A stretch of DNA of 5,757 nt from an uncultured Cellvibrio sp. GTDB lineage: Bacteria; Pseudomonadota; Gammaproteobacteria; Pseudomonadales; Cellvibrionaceae. The translations under genes and the position numbers were made by a program. This document shows, in pieces, positions 1-5,757 of the stretch (position 1 is the first letter of the stretch; every line of letters begins with the position of its first letter). The DNA is taken from positions 1-5,757 of the forward strand of contig CAMLML010000132.1 in the NCBI GenBank assembly GCA_946481095.1. Reading direction: 5' to 3'. Under the pieces are notes generated by a model. The model searched no databases. It worked only from the letters and a program-made list of their open reading frames with translations, and was not told the DNA's origin.

Positions 1-243
1 GATGCACTCGGAAATGGGTTTGATACAAGCCAAACCATTTTTTCCATTGATGTTCATACCATCAGAACCACAGACACCTTCACGGCATGAGCGGCGATAA
101 GCCAATGATTGGTCTTGTGCTTTTAACAATTCCAATACATCCAACACCATTAAATCTTTACCTTGAGTATCTATCTCATAGGTCTTCATATAAGGCGCGT
201 TATCAGTTTCAGGGTTGTAGCGATAAACTTGAACTTTCAACAT
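1..243 (-). CDS. sdhB: Succinate dehydrogenase iron-sulfur subunit SdhB (N-terminal part, cut by window edge)
   Basis: This is the electron-transfer subunit of complex II. It passes electrons from the SdhA flavin through [2Fe-2S], [4Fe-4S] and [3Fe-4S] clusters to the quinone site at the membrane. Only the first 81 codons are present; the family is usually about 235-240 residues, so the two C-terminal cluster motifs lie beyond base 1. The plant-type ferredoxin [2Fe-2S] loop is visible: Cys53, Cys58, Asp61 and Cys73 in the pattern S-C-R-E-G-V-C-G-S-D ... N-G-K-N-G-L-A-C. These correspond to E. coli Cys55, Cys60, Asp63 and Cys75. The ATG at 241-243 lies 16 bp after the sdhA stop. A G-rich Shine-Dalgarno-like run (GGGGGA on the minus strand, about 251-257) sits just upstream. 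It is the fourth gene of the sdhCDAB operon. The family assignment is very secure; the state of the rest of the gene is unknown. Confidence 0.97.
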   Translation of the reverse strand, partial: MLKVQVYRYNPETDNAPYMKTYEIDTQGKDLMVLDVLELLKAQDQSLAYRRSCREGVCGSDGMNINGKNGLACIKPISECI

Positions 244-259
244 GATTCAGATCCCCCGA

Positions 260-2032
260 TTAATAAGTACGTTCTTTTGGTTGGAAAGCTTCCATAGTGC
301 GCGGTTTGAAATTCACCGCACGCTTGCCGACACGCTTTTCACCGGGGAAATAAATCGAGTGACACAACCAGTTGGCATCATCACGAGTTTCATAATCTTC
401 ACGTGCATGCGCACCGCGAGATTCTTTTCTTTCTTCAGCCGCGATTGCTGTTGCTTCTGCTACTTCCAACAAATTTTGCAATTCCAATGCTTCGATACGC
501 GCGGTATTAAATGCATTACTCTTGTCAGTAATAGCGACGTTTTCAATGCGTTTACGCAAAGCTGCAAGCTGCTCAATACCTTTCTGCATAAACTCGCCTT
601 TGCGGAATACGCCGAAATAATTTTGCATGATGGTTTGCAACTCTTTGCGCAAGACTGATGCACTTTCACCTGATGTCGAATTGTTGATTTTGTTCAAACG
701 CGCCATAGCTTTTTCAATGTCAGATTGCGTGGCATCGCGATGTTCAACACCTTCACGCAAGGCTTTTTCAATATACAAACCAGCCGCACGACCAAACACA
801 ACCAAATCAAGCAATGAGTTACCACCCAAACGGTTTGCACCGTGGACTGATACGCAAGCCACTTCGCCACAAGCAAACAAACCATCGATCACAACATCAT
901 TGCCCTTGGCATCAACAGTCAAAGCTTGACCATTCACGTTGGTGGGAATACCACCCATCATGTAGTGGCAAGTCGGGATTACCGGAATCGGTGCCTTCAC
1001 TGGATCAACATGCGCGAAGGTACGTGACAATTCACAGATACCAGGCAATTTACTTTCGAGAACTTCTTCACCGAGATGATCGAGTTTCAACAACACGTGA
1101 TCGCCATCAGGGCCACAACCATTGCCTGCAATAATTTCGCGAATCATTGAACGTGCTACCACGTCACGACCAGCCAAATCTTTTGCGTTTGGCGCGTAAC
1201 GCTCCATAAAACGCTCGCCGTGTTTGTTGATCAGGTAACCACCTTCACCGCGACAACCTTCAGTTACCAACACACCTGCACCGGCAATACCGGTTGGGTG
1301 GAACTGCCACATTTCAATATCTTGTACAGGGAAGCCTGCGCGTAATGCCATACCGACGCCGTCGCCAGTGTTGATGTGGGCGTTAGTGGTAGATGCATAA
1401 ATGCGCCCTGCACCACCAGTCGCCAATACAGTGGCTTTGGCTTTTACATAAACAGTTTCGCCATCTTCGATATTAATCGCGATAACACCGACAACAGCAC
1501 CATCCTGATTTTTTACCAGATCAACCGCAAACCATTCATTTAAAAATACGGTTTTGTTTTTAATATTGGATTGATAAAGCGTGTGCAACAAAGCATGACC
1601 TGTACGATCTGCTGCTGCGCAAGTACGTGCTGCCTGAGTCGGATTATCAGGACCCTTCGACTGACCACCAAACGGACGCTGATAAATACGGCCAGTTTCA
1701 GTACGCGAGAAAGGCAAACCCATGTGTTCCAATTCAAATACGGCCTCAGGGCCGACTGAACACATGTATTCAATAGCATCCTGATCACCAATATAATCAG
1801 AACCTTTTACTGTGTCATACATGTGCCAACGCCAATCATCGTTTGGATCAGCACTGGCGATCGCACAGGTGATACCACCTTGAGCCGACACAGTGTGCGA
1901 ACGAGTTGGAAATACTTTAGTAATTACTGCGGTTTTGTAACCGGACTGCGCCAATTGTAATGCAGCGCGCATACCCGCACCGCCACCACCGACCACAATC
2001 CCATCAAACGAAATAGTGCGCATATTAGCCAT
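260..2032 (-). CDS. sdhA: Succinate dehydrogenase flavoprotein subunit SdhA
   Basis: This catalytic subunit of complex II oxidises succinate to fumarate on a covalently bound FAD, on the cytoplasmic face of the inner membrane. At 590 residues it matches the family (E. coli 588). The N-terminal dinucleotide-binding glycine motif is at residues 15-20 (GGGGAG). His46 in T-R-S-H-T-V is the FAD attachment histidine (E. coli His45). Active-site residues are all present: His245 (QFHPTG), Thr257 and Glu258, Arg289 (AGRDVVAR; E. coli Arg286, the proton-transfer residue), His356 (TCHYMMGG) and Arg401 ([11 protein letters not shown]). The C-terminus ends in the typical RTY. The ATG overlaps the sdhD TAA by one base (TAATG), a usual sign of translational coupling, and a GGGG run lies 9 nt upstream. 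A start at Met4 is possible but would shorten the usual N-terminus. No truncation, frameshift or missing key residue is seen. Confidence 0.99.
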   Translation of the reverse strand: MANMRTISFDGIVVGGGGAGMRAALQLAQSGYKTAVITKVFPTRSHTVSAQGGITCAIASADPNDDWRWHMYDTVKGSDYIGDQDAIEYMCSVGPEAVFELEHMGLPFSRTETGRIYQRPFGGQSKGPDNPTQAARTCAAADRTGHALLHTLYQSNIKNKTVFLNEWFAVDLVKNQDGAVVGVIAINIEDGETVYVKAKATVLATGGAGRIYASTTNAHINTGDGVGMALRAGFPVQDIEMWQFHPTGIAGAGVLVTEGCRGEGGYLINKHGERFMERYAPNAKDLAGRDVVARSMIREIIAGNGCGPDGDHVLLKLDHLGEEVLESKLPGICELSRTFAHVDPVKAPIPVIPTCHYMMGGIPTNVNGQALTVDAKGNDVVIDGLFACGEVACVSVHGANRLGGNSLLDLVVFGRAAGLYIEKALREGVEHRDATQSDIEKAMARLNKINNSTSGESASVLRKELQTIMQNYFGVFRKGEFMQKGIEQLAALRKRIENVAITDKSNAFNTARIEALELQNLLEVAEATAIAAEERKESRGAHAREDYETRDDANWLCHSIYFPGEKRVGKRAVNFKPRTMEAFQPKERTY

Positions 2033-2403
2033 TACTGAATACCCCAGATGATTTCAACACCCCAGACCAAATAGGTAACTGCAACCATCCCTAAAACAAG
2101 CTGGGCAAACACACGCAAGAAAGTCGCTTTATTGCCAAGCATACGCACAGTCAAATAATCAGTGAGCACCGCCCATAAACCAATCCATGCGTGTGAAATA
2201 AAAGACAAGAGAGTCACCAGGGTGAACACTCTCATCCATAATTGACTGTATAAAGACTTCCACTGCTCGAAAGTTAAATCCGGATGCAATAAAAGATAAG
2301 TGACAATAAAAATGGTGTAAGCCGCCATGACGACACCACCGACACGTTGAATCAGCCAATCATAAAGACCGCTGCGACCAAAACTGGTGACTGACGTTAC
2401 CAT
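2032..2403 (-). CDS. sdhD: Succinate dehydrogenase membrane anchor subunit SdhD
   Basis: This is one of two small integral membrane anchors of complex II. With SdhC it binds heme b and forms the ubiquinone pocket. I start it at the ATG at 2401-2403, giving 123 residues. The minus-strand GGGAG (2411-2415) then sits 7 nt upstream, and the first residues ([12 protein letters not shown]) line up with the E. coli and Pseudomonas N-termini. A TTG two codons earlier (2407-2409) would be only 1 nt from that GGGAG and is unlikely. Three hydrophobic segments lie at about residues 20-40, 57-80 and 97-120. His71 (E. coli heme ligand), Asp82 and the quinone-site Tyr83 (L-T-D-Y) have the same numbers as in E. 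coli. The loop after Tyr83 is about 7 residues longer than in E. coli, as in Pseudomonas. The start overlaps the sdhC end by 7 bp and the stop overlaps the sdhA start by 1 bp. Confidence 0.96.
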   Translation of the reverse strand: MVTSVTSFGRSGLYDWLIQRVGGVVMAAYTIFIVTYLLLHPDLTFEQWKSLYSQLWMRVFTLVTLLSFISHAWIGLWAVLTDYLTVRMLGNKATFLRVFAQLVLGMVAVTYLVWGVEIIWGIQ

Positions 2404-2783
2404 ACCCAAACTCCCGCTAATACAATCAATACTATGGCGATGACCAGCGCGATTTTTGCACCTGTCTGACCGCCTTTCAGTGTTTCACCAATGCCGAAAT
2501 CCATAATCAAATGACGCAGACCCATCACTGTGTGGTAAGCCAAAAATGCGAGAATGCCAAACAGGACTATATGGCAGATGGGATGATTACCCAGAGTTTT
2601 TACTGCAGCGAAACTTTCAGCAGATTCGAGGCTGGCCTGCAACATCCACATAAGCGCTGCAACACCGCCAAAAAGAATAATGCCTGTGACACGATGGGTA
2701 ATAGAAACAAGAGCAGTGATAGGAAGTTTAATAGTAGAAAAATCGAGGTTGACGGGTCTTTTTTTGTTCACGGTTTTATTCAC
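2397..2783 (-). CDS. sdhC: Succinate dehydrogenase cytochrome b556 subunit SdhC (GTG start)
   Basis: This is the cytochrome b subunit of complex II, an integral membrane protein that shares the heme b and quinone sites with SdhD. With the GTG at 2781-2783 it has 128 residues (E. coli 129). The R-P-V-N-L-D signature then begins at residue 9, exactly as in E. coli. Ser27 and Arg31 (S-I-T-H-R) are the quinone-site residues and His84 (A-Y-H) the heme b ligand, all with E. coli numbering; His91 and Asp95 (RHLIMDFG) are also kept. Three hydrophobic segments lie at about residues 22-49, 66-91 and 108-128. The minus-strand AAGG (2790-2793) lies 6 nt upstream of this GTG, supporting the start. The same frame is open up to an ATG at 2861, but that would add 26 residues with no family counterpart. 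It is the first gene of sdhCDAB, transcribed away from gltA. Confidence 0.95.
   Translation of the reverse strand: MNKTVNKKRPVNLDFSTIKLPITALVSITHRVTGIILFGGVAALMWMLQASLESAESFAAVKTLGNHPICHIVLFGILAFLAYHTVMGLRHLIMDFGIGETLKGGQTGAKIALVIAIVLIVLAGVWVW
2411..2415 (-). promoter_or_regulatory. Ribosome binding site of sdhD, inside the end of sdhC
   Basis: GGGAG on the minus strand lies 7 nt before the ATG at 2403-2401 and only 1 nt before the alternative TTG at 2409. It therefore decides the start in favour of the ATG. It lies within sdhC coding sequence, consistent with the 7-bp overlap of the two genes. Confidence 0.75.
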
Positions 2784-2789
2784 CTTATG

Positions 2790-2793
2790 CCTT
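2790..2793 (-). promoter_or_regulatory. Ribosome binding site deciding the sdhC GTG start
   Basis: On the minus strand AAGG lies 6 nt before the GTG at 2783-2781. A second in-frame GTG four codons later (2771-2769) would be 18 nt away. The spacing and the protein alignment together favour the first GTG. Confidence 0.7.
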
Positions 2794-2878
2794 GTGGGCC
2801 GGTTAAACACATGTGCACTCGCAACAAAACAAAGAGCATTTTCTGCTTTTTGACGGTGCACCCTGCAAAACGCGCTGC

Positions 2879-2907
2879 ATTATAGAGAGTGAGGTTTGGA
2901 AACACAA
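2879..2907 (-). promoter_or_regulatory. Predicted sigma70-type promoter of sdhCDAB
   Basis: The minus strand has a perfect -10 hexamer TATAAT at 2884-2879. A weaker -35, TTGTGT (2907-2902, 3 of 6 matches), lies 17 bp upstream. Transcription would start near 2872, giving a leader of about 89 nt before the sdhC GTG. The 10-mer TCTATAATGC around this -10 is repeated exactly at the gltA promoter. The call rests on sequence match only; the weak -35 suggests activator dependence, which is an inference. Confidence 0.65.
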
Positions 2908-3153
2908 ACAAAAAACCCCATGCAATTGACACATATATCTCTATTGGGACTCGCGTTTAAATTAACGATTTTTTTACACAAGATACTGATTTAATTGAAA
3001 TAAAGATCACTATTTTGCCCTGATTCAGAACACAGCAAAGCATTTCGCACCAGAGAGAGGCAAACTTCGAAAATAAAGCAGAGATTTAACGATCTTGCAA
3101 ATTCCCTATTGCTATTCACGTAAGTTTTTCTGATTTCAATCTGGCAAAAACTT

Positions 3154-3181
3154 TCGACTTGGTTAACAACTTGTCTATAAT
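3154..3181 (+). promoter_or_regulatory. Predicted sigma70-type promoter of gltA
   Basis: A perfect -10 TATAAT (3176-3181) is preceded, 16 bp upstream, by TCGACT (3154-3159, 4 of 6 matches to TTGACA). The spacer contains the palindrome GTTAAC (3162-3167). Transcription would start near 3188, giving a leader of about 50 nt. This is a sequence match only. Confidence 0.7.
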
Positions 3182-3227
3182 GCCGCTCCGAAAATTGATA
3201 ATCCATTGTTAAAACCCTAGTAAGCAC

Positions 3228-3232
3228 AGGAG
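3228..3232 (+). promoter_or_regulatory. Ribosome binding site of gltA
   Basis: AGGAG lies 6 nt before the ATG at 3239. It is a strong Shine-Dalgarno at a good distance and confirms the gltA start. Confidence 0.85.
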
Positions 3233-3238
3233 TCAGTA

Positions 3239-4519
3239 ATGACTGACAAGAAAGCACATCTCACGATTGATGGTATTGATACCAAGATTGAATGTCCCGT
3301 TTTACCCAGCACTATAGGCCCTGACGTTATAGACGTAACGGGAATTACCAAAAACGGATTTTTCACTTTCGACCCCGGCTTTATGTCCACCGCATCATGT
3401 GAATCCAAAATTACTTATATAGATGGTGACGAGGGAATTCTTCTTCATCGCGGTTACCCGATCGAACAACTGGCAGTCTCTTCCGATTATCTCGAAACCT
3501 GTTATCTGCTTCTGAATGGCGAATTGCCAACTCCCCAACAAAAAACTGAATTCACTGCTGAAATCAAAAAACATTCTGCTGTTGATTCGTCAATTGCCAA
3601 CATCATTAAAAGTTTTAAACGCGAATCACATCCCATGGCAATTTTGTGCAGTGCCGTTGCCGCATTAGCTGCTGTTTATAACGATGAAATTGATATCACC
3701 AATGCCGAAAGTCGCCAATTAACGGCTTATCGTTTAATTGGACAAATGCCAACCTTGTCCGCCATGGTGTACAAGCACCGCAAGGGCGAAGAATTTATTG
3801 CACCGGACGACAGCTTGTCGTTTGCTGAAAATTATTTGCACATGACTTTCGGCAAAGCCGGTCAAGCGCCCAATGTCAGCAAAACCATTGCCAAAGCTAT
3901 GGATCGCATTTTTGTTCTGCACGCTGATCACGAACAAAACGCATCGACGTCTACCGTACGCTTGTCCGGATCTTCCGGCACCAATCCTTTCGCAGCAATT
4001 GCTGCAGGCATTTCAACCTTGTGGGGTCCTGCTCATGGTGGCGCCAACGAAGCAGTTCTCGAAATGCTGGAAGAAATTGGTACTCTGGATAATGTTGAGG
4101 CCTGTGTCGCACGAGCCAAAGATAAAACTTCCGGTTTCCGCTTGATGGGATTTGGTCATCGTGTTTATAAAAACTTTGACCCGCGAGCCAAAGTCATGAA
4201 ACAAACTTGTGATGAAGTATTGAGTGAATTGGGTTTGCAAAATGAGCCTATGCTCGCTATTGCAAAACGCCTGGAACAAATTGCATTGGAAGACCCTTAT
4301 TTCATATCGAAAAAACTCTATCCAAATGTCGATTTCTACTCTGGCATTATCATGAAAGCCATTGGCATTCCGACTGAAATGTTCACCGTAATTTTTGCCT
4401 TGGGACGCGCAGTGGGTTGGTATTCTCACTGGAACGAAATGGTCAGCAGTCCTTACAAAATTGGTCGTCCACGCCAACTTTATACAGGCAGCCCGAAGCG
4501 CGATTATCCGAAAAAATAA
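3239..4519 (+). CDS. gltA: Citrate synthase (type II, hexameric Gram-negative type)
   Basis: The enzyme condenses acetyl-CoA and oxaloacetate to citrate, the first TCA-cycle step, in the cytoplasm. At 426 residues it matches E. coli GltA (427) from end to end. The catalytic triad is present: His266 (GPAHGG), His307 (GFGHRVY) and Asp365 (PNVDFYSG), matching E. coli His264, His305 and Asp362. The substrate-site segment [14 protein letters not shown] (228-241) and C-terminal RPRQLYTG (410-417) are intact. The start has a strong AGGAG upstream and the family-typical N-terminus. One feature is odd. At residues corresponding to the E. coli allosteric NADH site, Lys167 becomes Gln169 and Cys206 becomes Gly208, Arg109 and Thr111 become Lys111 and Ser113, while His112, Tyr147 and Arg165 are kept. 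NADH inhibition may thus be altered (inference). A methylcitrate synthase is less likely given length and locus. The gene is monocistronic, between its own promoter and a terminator. Confidence 0.98.
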   Translation: MTDKKAHLTIDGIDTKIECPVLPSTIGPDVIDVTGITKNGFFTFDPGFMSTASCESKITYIDGDEGILLHRGYPIEQLAVSSDYLETCYLLLNGELPTPQQKTEFTAEIKKHSAVDSSIANIIKSFKRESHPMAILCSAVAALAAVYNDEIDITNAESRQLTAYRLIGQMPTLSAMVYKHRKGEEFIAPDDSLSFAENYLHMTFGKAGQAPNVSKTIAKAMDRIFVLHADHEQNASTSTVRLSGSSGTNPFAAIAAGISTLWGPAHGGANEAVLEMLEEIGTLDNVEACVARAKDKTSGFRLMGFGHRVYKNFDPRAKVMKQTCDEVLSELGLQNEPMLAIAKRLEQIALEDPYFISKKLYPNVDFYSGIIMKAIGIPTEMFTVIFALGRAVGWYSHWNEMVSSPYKIGRPRQLYTGSPKRDYPKK

Positions 4520-4536
4520 TTACGGGCCAATCCAGC

Positions 4537-4564
4537 AAAAAGGGTCGCTTATGCGACCCTTTTT
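4537..4564 (+). terminator. Rho-independent terminator after gltA (possibly bidirectional)
   Basis: It lies 17 bp after the gltA stop. The arms AGGGTCGC (4541-4548) and GCGACCCT (4553-4560) pair perfectly around a TTAT loop. The flanking A-tract (4537-4541) and T-tract (4560-4564) extend the stem to 12 bp and give the U-run. The A/T symmetry means it could also stop transcription coming from the right. Confidence 0.93.
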
Positions 4565-4672
4565 GTTGGTTAAGCGCAACACAATCAAAGTAGTTGATCT
4601 TGTGCGACCTCTTTCTCGTTTTCCAGAGGAGTGCGTTGTTACCATGGCGATGGTAAATACCCCACGGATTCC

Positions 4673-5757
4673 ATGATGAACAACTCATATTTGATCAAAC
4701 ACTCGTTTTCTATTTTTATGCTATCAATGCTCGTCGCCTGCGGTTCATCAGGTGAATCTGACACTAATGACTCATCTGGAATATCATCGGTCGCGTCAAT
4801 CAGTTCATCTCAGAGAAATTCCACATCCAGCAGTGTTGTTTCAAGTGCGATATCCACAAGTTCTATTTCGACCACATCATCTCCTGGTCAAAATACTTCC
4901 AGCATAGGCAGCTCAACCCCTGCACTTGTTGCGCCGCAAAATGTCACAGCTGTACCTGCAAATAGTTCAGTCATTCTTAGCTGGAATCCAGTAAATGGGG
5001 CTAACAGTTACACTATTTACTACGCATCCGAATCCAATATTTTAATTGCAAATATCGCCAGTTTTGACGATGGTACTGTGCTGAAAAACTCCACTTCTCC
5101 GAGAATCATCGATTCATTACGCAATGATGAAACTTATTATTTTGTTGTTACCGCAGTAAACTCCGACGGCGAAAGCCTTGCAAGCACAGAAGTCATAGCA
5201 ACACCGACCTCAATTGATGTAACAAAACAACCAACAGCGCAAGAAGTATTAGTAGTGGAATTAATTAACCGTGCACGCGCTAATCCTGAAGCAGAAGCTA
5301 CTCGTTACGGCATTGGTTTAAATGATGGAATTACCGGCGGCGCGATTACTTCAACACCAAAACCACCACTTGCACATAATTTATTTCTAATCGATTCCGC
5401 ACGCACGCATTCACAATGGATGTTGGACACAGATACATTTTCTCACACTGGCGCCAATAACAGCACAGCAACACAACGTATGACTGCAGCAGGTTATCTA
5501 TTTACAGGCATCTGGGAAAATGGTGAAAACATTGCCTGGGGAGGCACAAGAAGCACCAGTATAAATTTAACCAATTATGCTTTATCACATCATGAGGGAC
5601 TTTTTAAATCAGCAGGACATAGAACCAATATATTAAATGAGGGCTTTAGAGAAATTGGGGCGGGTCAAAAACAAGGTAATTTTACATCGGAAGGCGTAAC
5701 TTATTTGGCATCAATGCTGACAGAAAATTTTGCGCGCTCGGGAGCACAATTTTTTAT
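4673..5757 (+). CDS. Secreted lipoprotein with Ser-rich linker, fibronectin type III-like and CAP/SCP domains (3' end cut by window edge)
   Basis: No stop is reached: 361 codons plus two bases are visible. Residues 1-23 form a lipoprotein signal peptide with lipobox L20-V-A-C23. Gly24 after the cysteine does not signal inner-membrane retention, so outer-membrane anchoring is likely. Residues 25-81 are a low-complexity linker with 27 serines in 57 positions. Residues 86-178 look like a fibronectin type III fold (V-I-L-S-W-N-P-V, S-Y-T-I-Y-Y, Y-Y-F-V-V-T-A-V-N). Residues about 190-352 are a CAP (SCP/PR1, bacterial YkwD-like) domain: L-I-N-R-A-R, H246, F-S-H258-T-G, G-E285-N-I-A-W-G, and G-H316-R-T-N-I-L followed by E-I-G-A-G. 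H258, E285 and H316 fit the family's putative metal-binding cleft. The start is either of two adjacent ATGs (4673 or 4676); a weak GGA (4666-4668) slightly favours the second. The biochemical role of bacterial CAP proteins is mostly unknown, and no function is claimed. Confidence 0.88.
   Translation, partial: MMNNSYLIKHSFSIFMLSMLVACGSSGESDTNDSSGISSVASISSSQRNSTSSSVVSSAISTSSISTTSSPGQNTSSIGSSTPALVAPQNVTAVPANSSVILSWNPVNGANSYTIYYASESNILIANIASFDDGTVLKNSTSPRIIDSLRNDETYYFVVTAVNSDGESLASTEVIATPTSIDVTKQPTAQEVLVVELINRARANPEAEATRYGIGLNDGITGGAITSTPKPPLAHNLFLIDSARTHSQWMLDTDTFSHTGANNSTATQRMTAAGYLFTGIWENGENIAWGGTRSTSINLTNYALSHHEGLFKSAGHRTNILNEGFREIGAGQKQGNFTSEGVTYLASMLTENFARSGAQFF

Larger units (their letters stand above)
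2784..3238. other. 455-bp divergent intergenic control region between sdhC and gltA
   Basis: This is an AT-rich stretch with no credible gene. It holds the two outward-facing promoters, with -10 elements about 290 bp apart, the sdhC leader (about 2784-2872) and the gltA leader (about 3188-3238). Between the promoters are an exact 8-mer TTAACGAT repeated at 2962-2969 and 3086-3093, an A/T-rich block around 2955-2975, and a TTGACA at 2926-2931 with no matching -10 downstream. The sdhC leader contains the palindromes GGTGCACC (2855-2862) and CACATGTG (2808-2815). E. coli has the same divergent gltA-sdh arrangement, where ArcA and CRP control it. No convincing CRP or FNR site is seen here. Confidence 0.8.

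Noticed and set aside
242..658. Plus-strand open frame of 138 codons inside sdhA
   Set aside because: It lies opposite a highly conserved gene and its composition (Phe/Cys/Arg-rich) is that of a complement frame, with no recognisable domain.
2404..2409. TTG start two codons upstream of the sdhD ATG
   Set aside because: The GGGAG would be only 1 nt away, and family N-termini begin at the ATG.
2511..2885. Plus-strand open frame of 124 codons across sdhC and its leader
   Set aside because: It is opposite sdhC and its promoter, with no family resemblance or ribosome binding site.
2926..2954. Perfect TTGACA (2926-2931) as a second plus-strand promoter
   Set aside because: No -10-like hexamer occurs 15-19 bp downstream, and it is over 300 bp from gltA.
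2995..3009. FNR/CRP-like half sites (TTGA ... ATCA) in the control region
   Set aside because: The arm spacing is 7 bp instead of the 5 needed for an FNR site with these arms, and no TGTGA-N6-TCACA pair is found.
2991..3257. Minus-strand open frame of 88 codons across the gltA promoter and start
   Set aside because: It runs antisense through the gltA promoter and Shine-Dalgarno, resembles no family I know, and its 5' end lies inside the gltA coding region. Most likely a chance frame in an AT-rich control region.
4013..4477. Minus-strand open frame of 154 codons inside gltA
   Set aside because: It is antisense to the catalytic half of citrate synthase, with no domain and no start signal; a shadow of the real gene.
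4631..4675. GTG at 4631 as an earlier start of the lipoprotein
   Set aside because: It directly abuts AGAGG with no spacing and would add 14 polar residues before the signal peptide.
1..5757. CRISPR arrays, tRNA/rRNA genes, insertion sequences, integrase or phage genes
   Set aside because: No spaced direct repeats, cloverleaf-like segments, transposase motifs or terminal inverted repeats were seen on reading the window.

Overview
The window is a chromosomal core-metabolism segment from a gammaproteobacterium. It carries the divergent gltA / sdhCDAB locus: a minus-strand succinate dehydrogenase operon (sdhC-sdhD-sdhA-sdhB, with sdhB running off the left edge) and a plus-strand citrate synthase gene (gltA), back to back across a 455-bp intergenic region. 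Every protein aligns end to end with the E. coli/Pseudomonas-type family, and the E. coli catalytic and cofactor residues are kept at the same or nearly the same numbers. The SdhD N-terminus resembles Pseudomonas more than E. coli. The last gene encodes a lipoprotein with a long polyserine linker, a style common in Cellvibrio/Saccharophagus/Teredinibacter-type marine and soil gammaproteobacteria. A Cellvibrionales-like origin is therefore my best guess, but it is an inference.

Layout. 1-243 (-): first 81 codons of sdhB. 260-2032 (-): sdhA. 2032-2403 (-): sdhD, sharing one base with the sdhA start and seven bases with the sdhC end. 2397-2783 (-): sdhC, best started at a GTG. 2784-3238: shared regulatory region with an outward-facing sigma70-type promoter for each side, both with a perfect TATAAT. 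3239-4519 (+): gltA. 4537-4564: strong rho-independent terminator closing gltA. 4673-5757 (+): 5' part of a secreted lipoprotein gene (lipobox, Ser-rich linker, fibronectin type III-like domain, CAP/SCP domain), running off the right edge.

How the genes work together: citrate synthase is the entry step of the TCA cycle. SdhCDAB is the membrane complex II that oxidises succinate and reduces ubiquinone. Placing both on one divergent control region lets TCA flux be regulated together. The CAP lipoprotein lies beyond the terminator and looks functionally unrelated.

I did not find a convincing new biological system here; most of the window is ordinary conserved metabolism. The points most worth a second look are the altered NADH-inhibitor-site residues in GltA, the Ser-linker/fn3/CAP lipoprotein, the pair of near-identical divergent core promoters, and start-codon choices (sdhC, sdhD) that automatic calling would probably get wrong.
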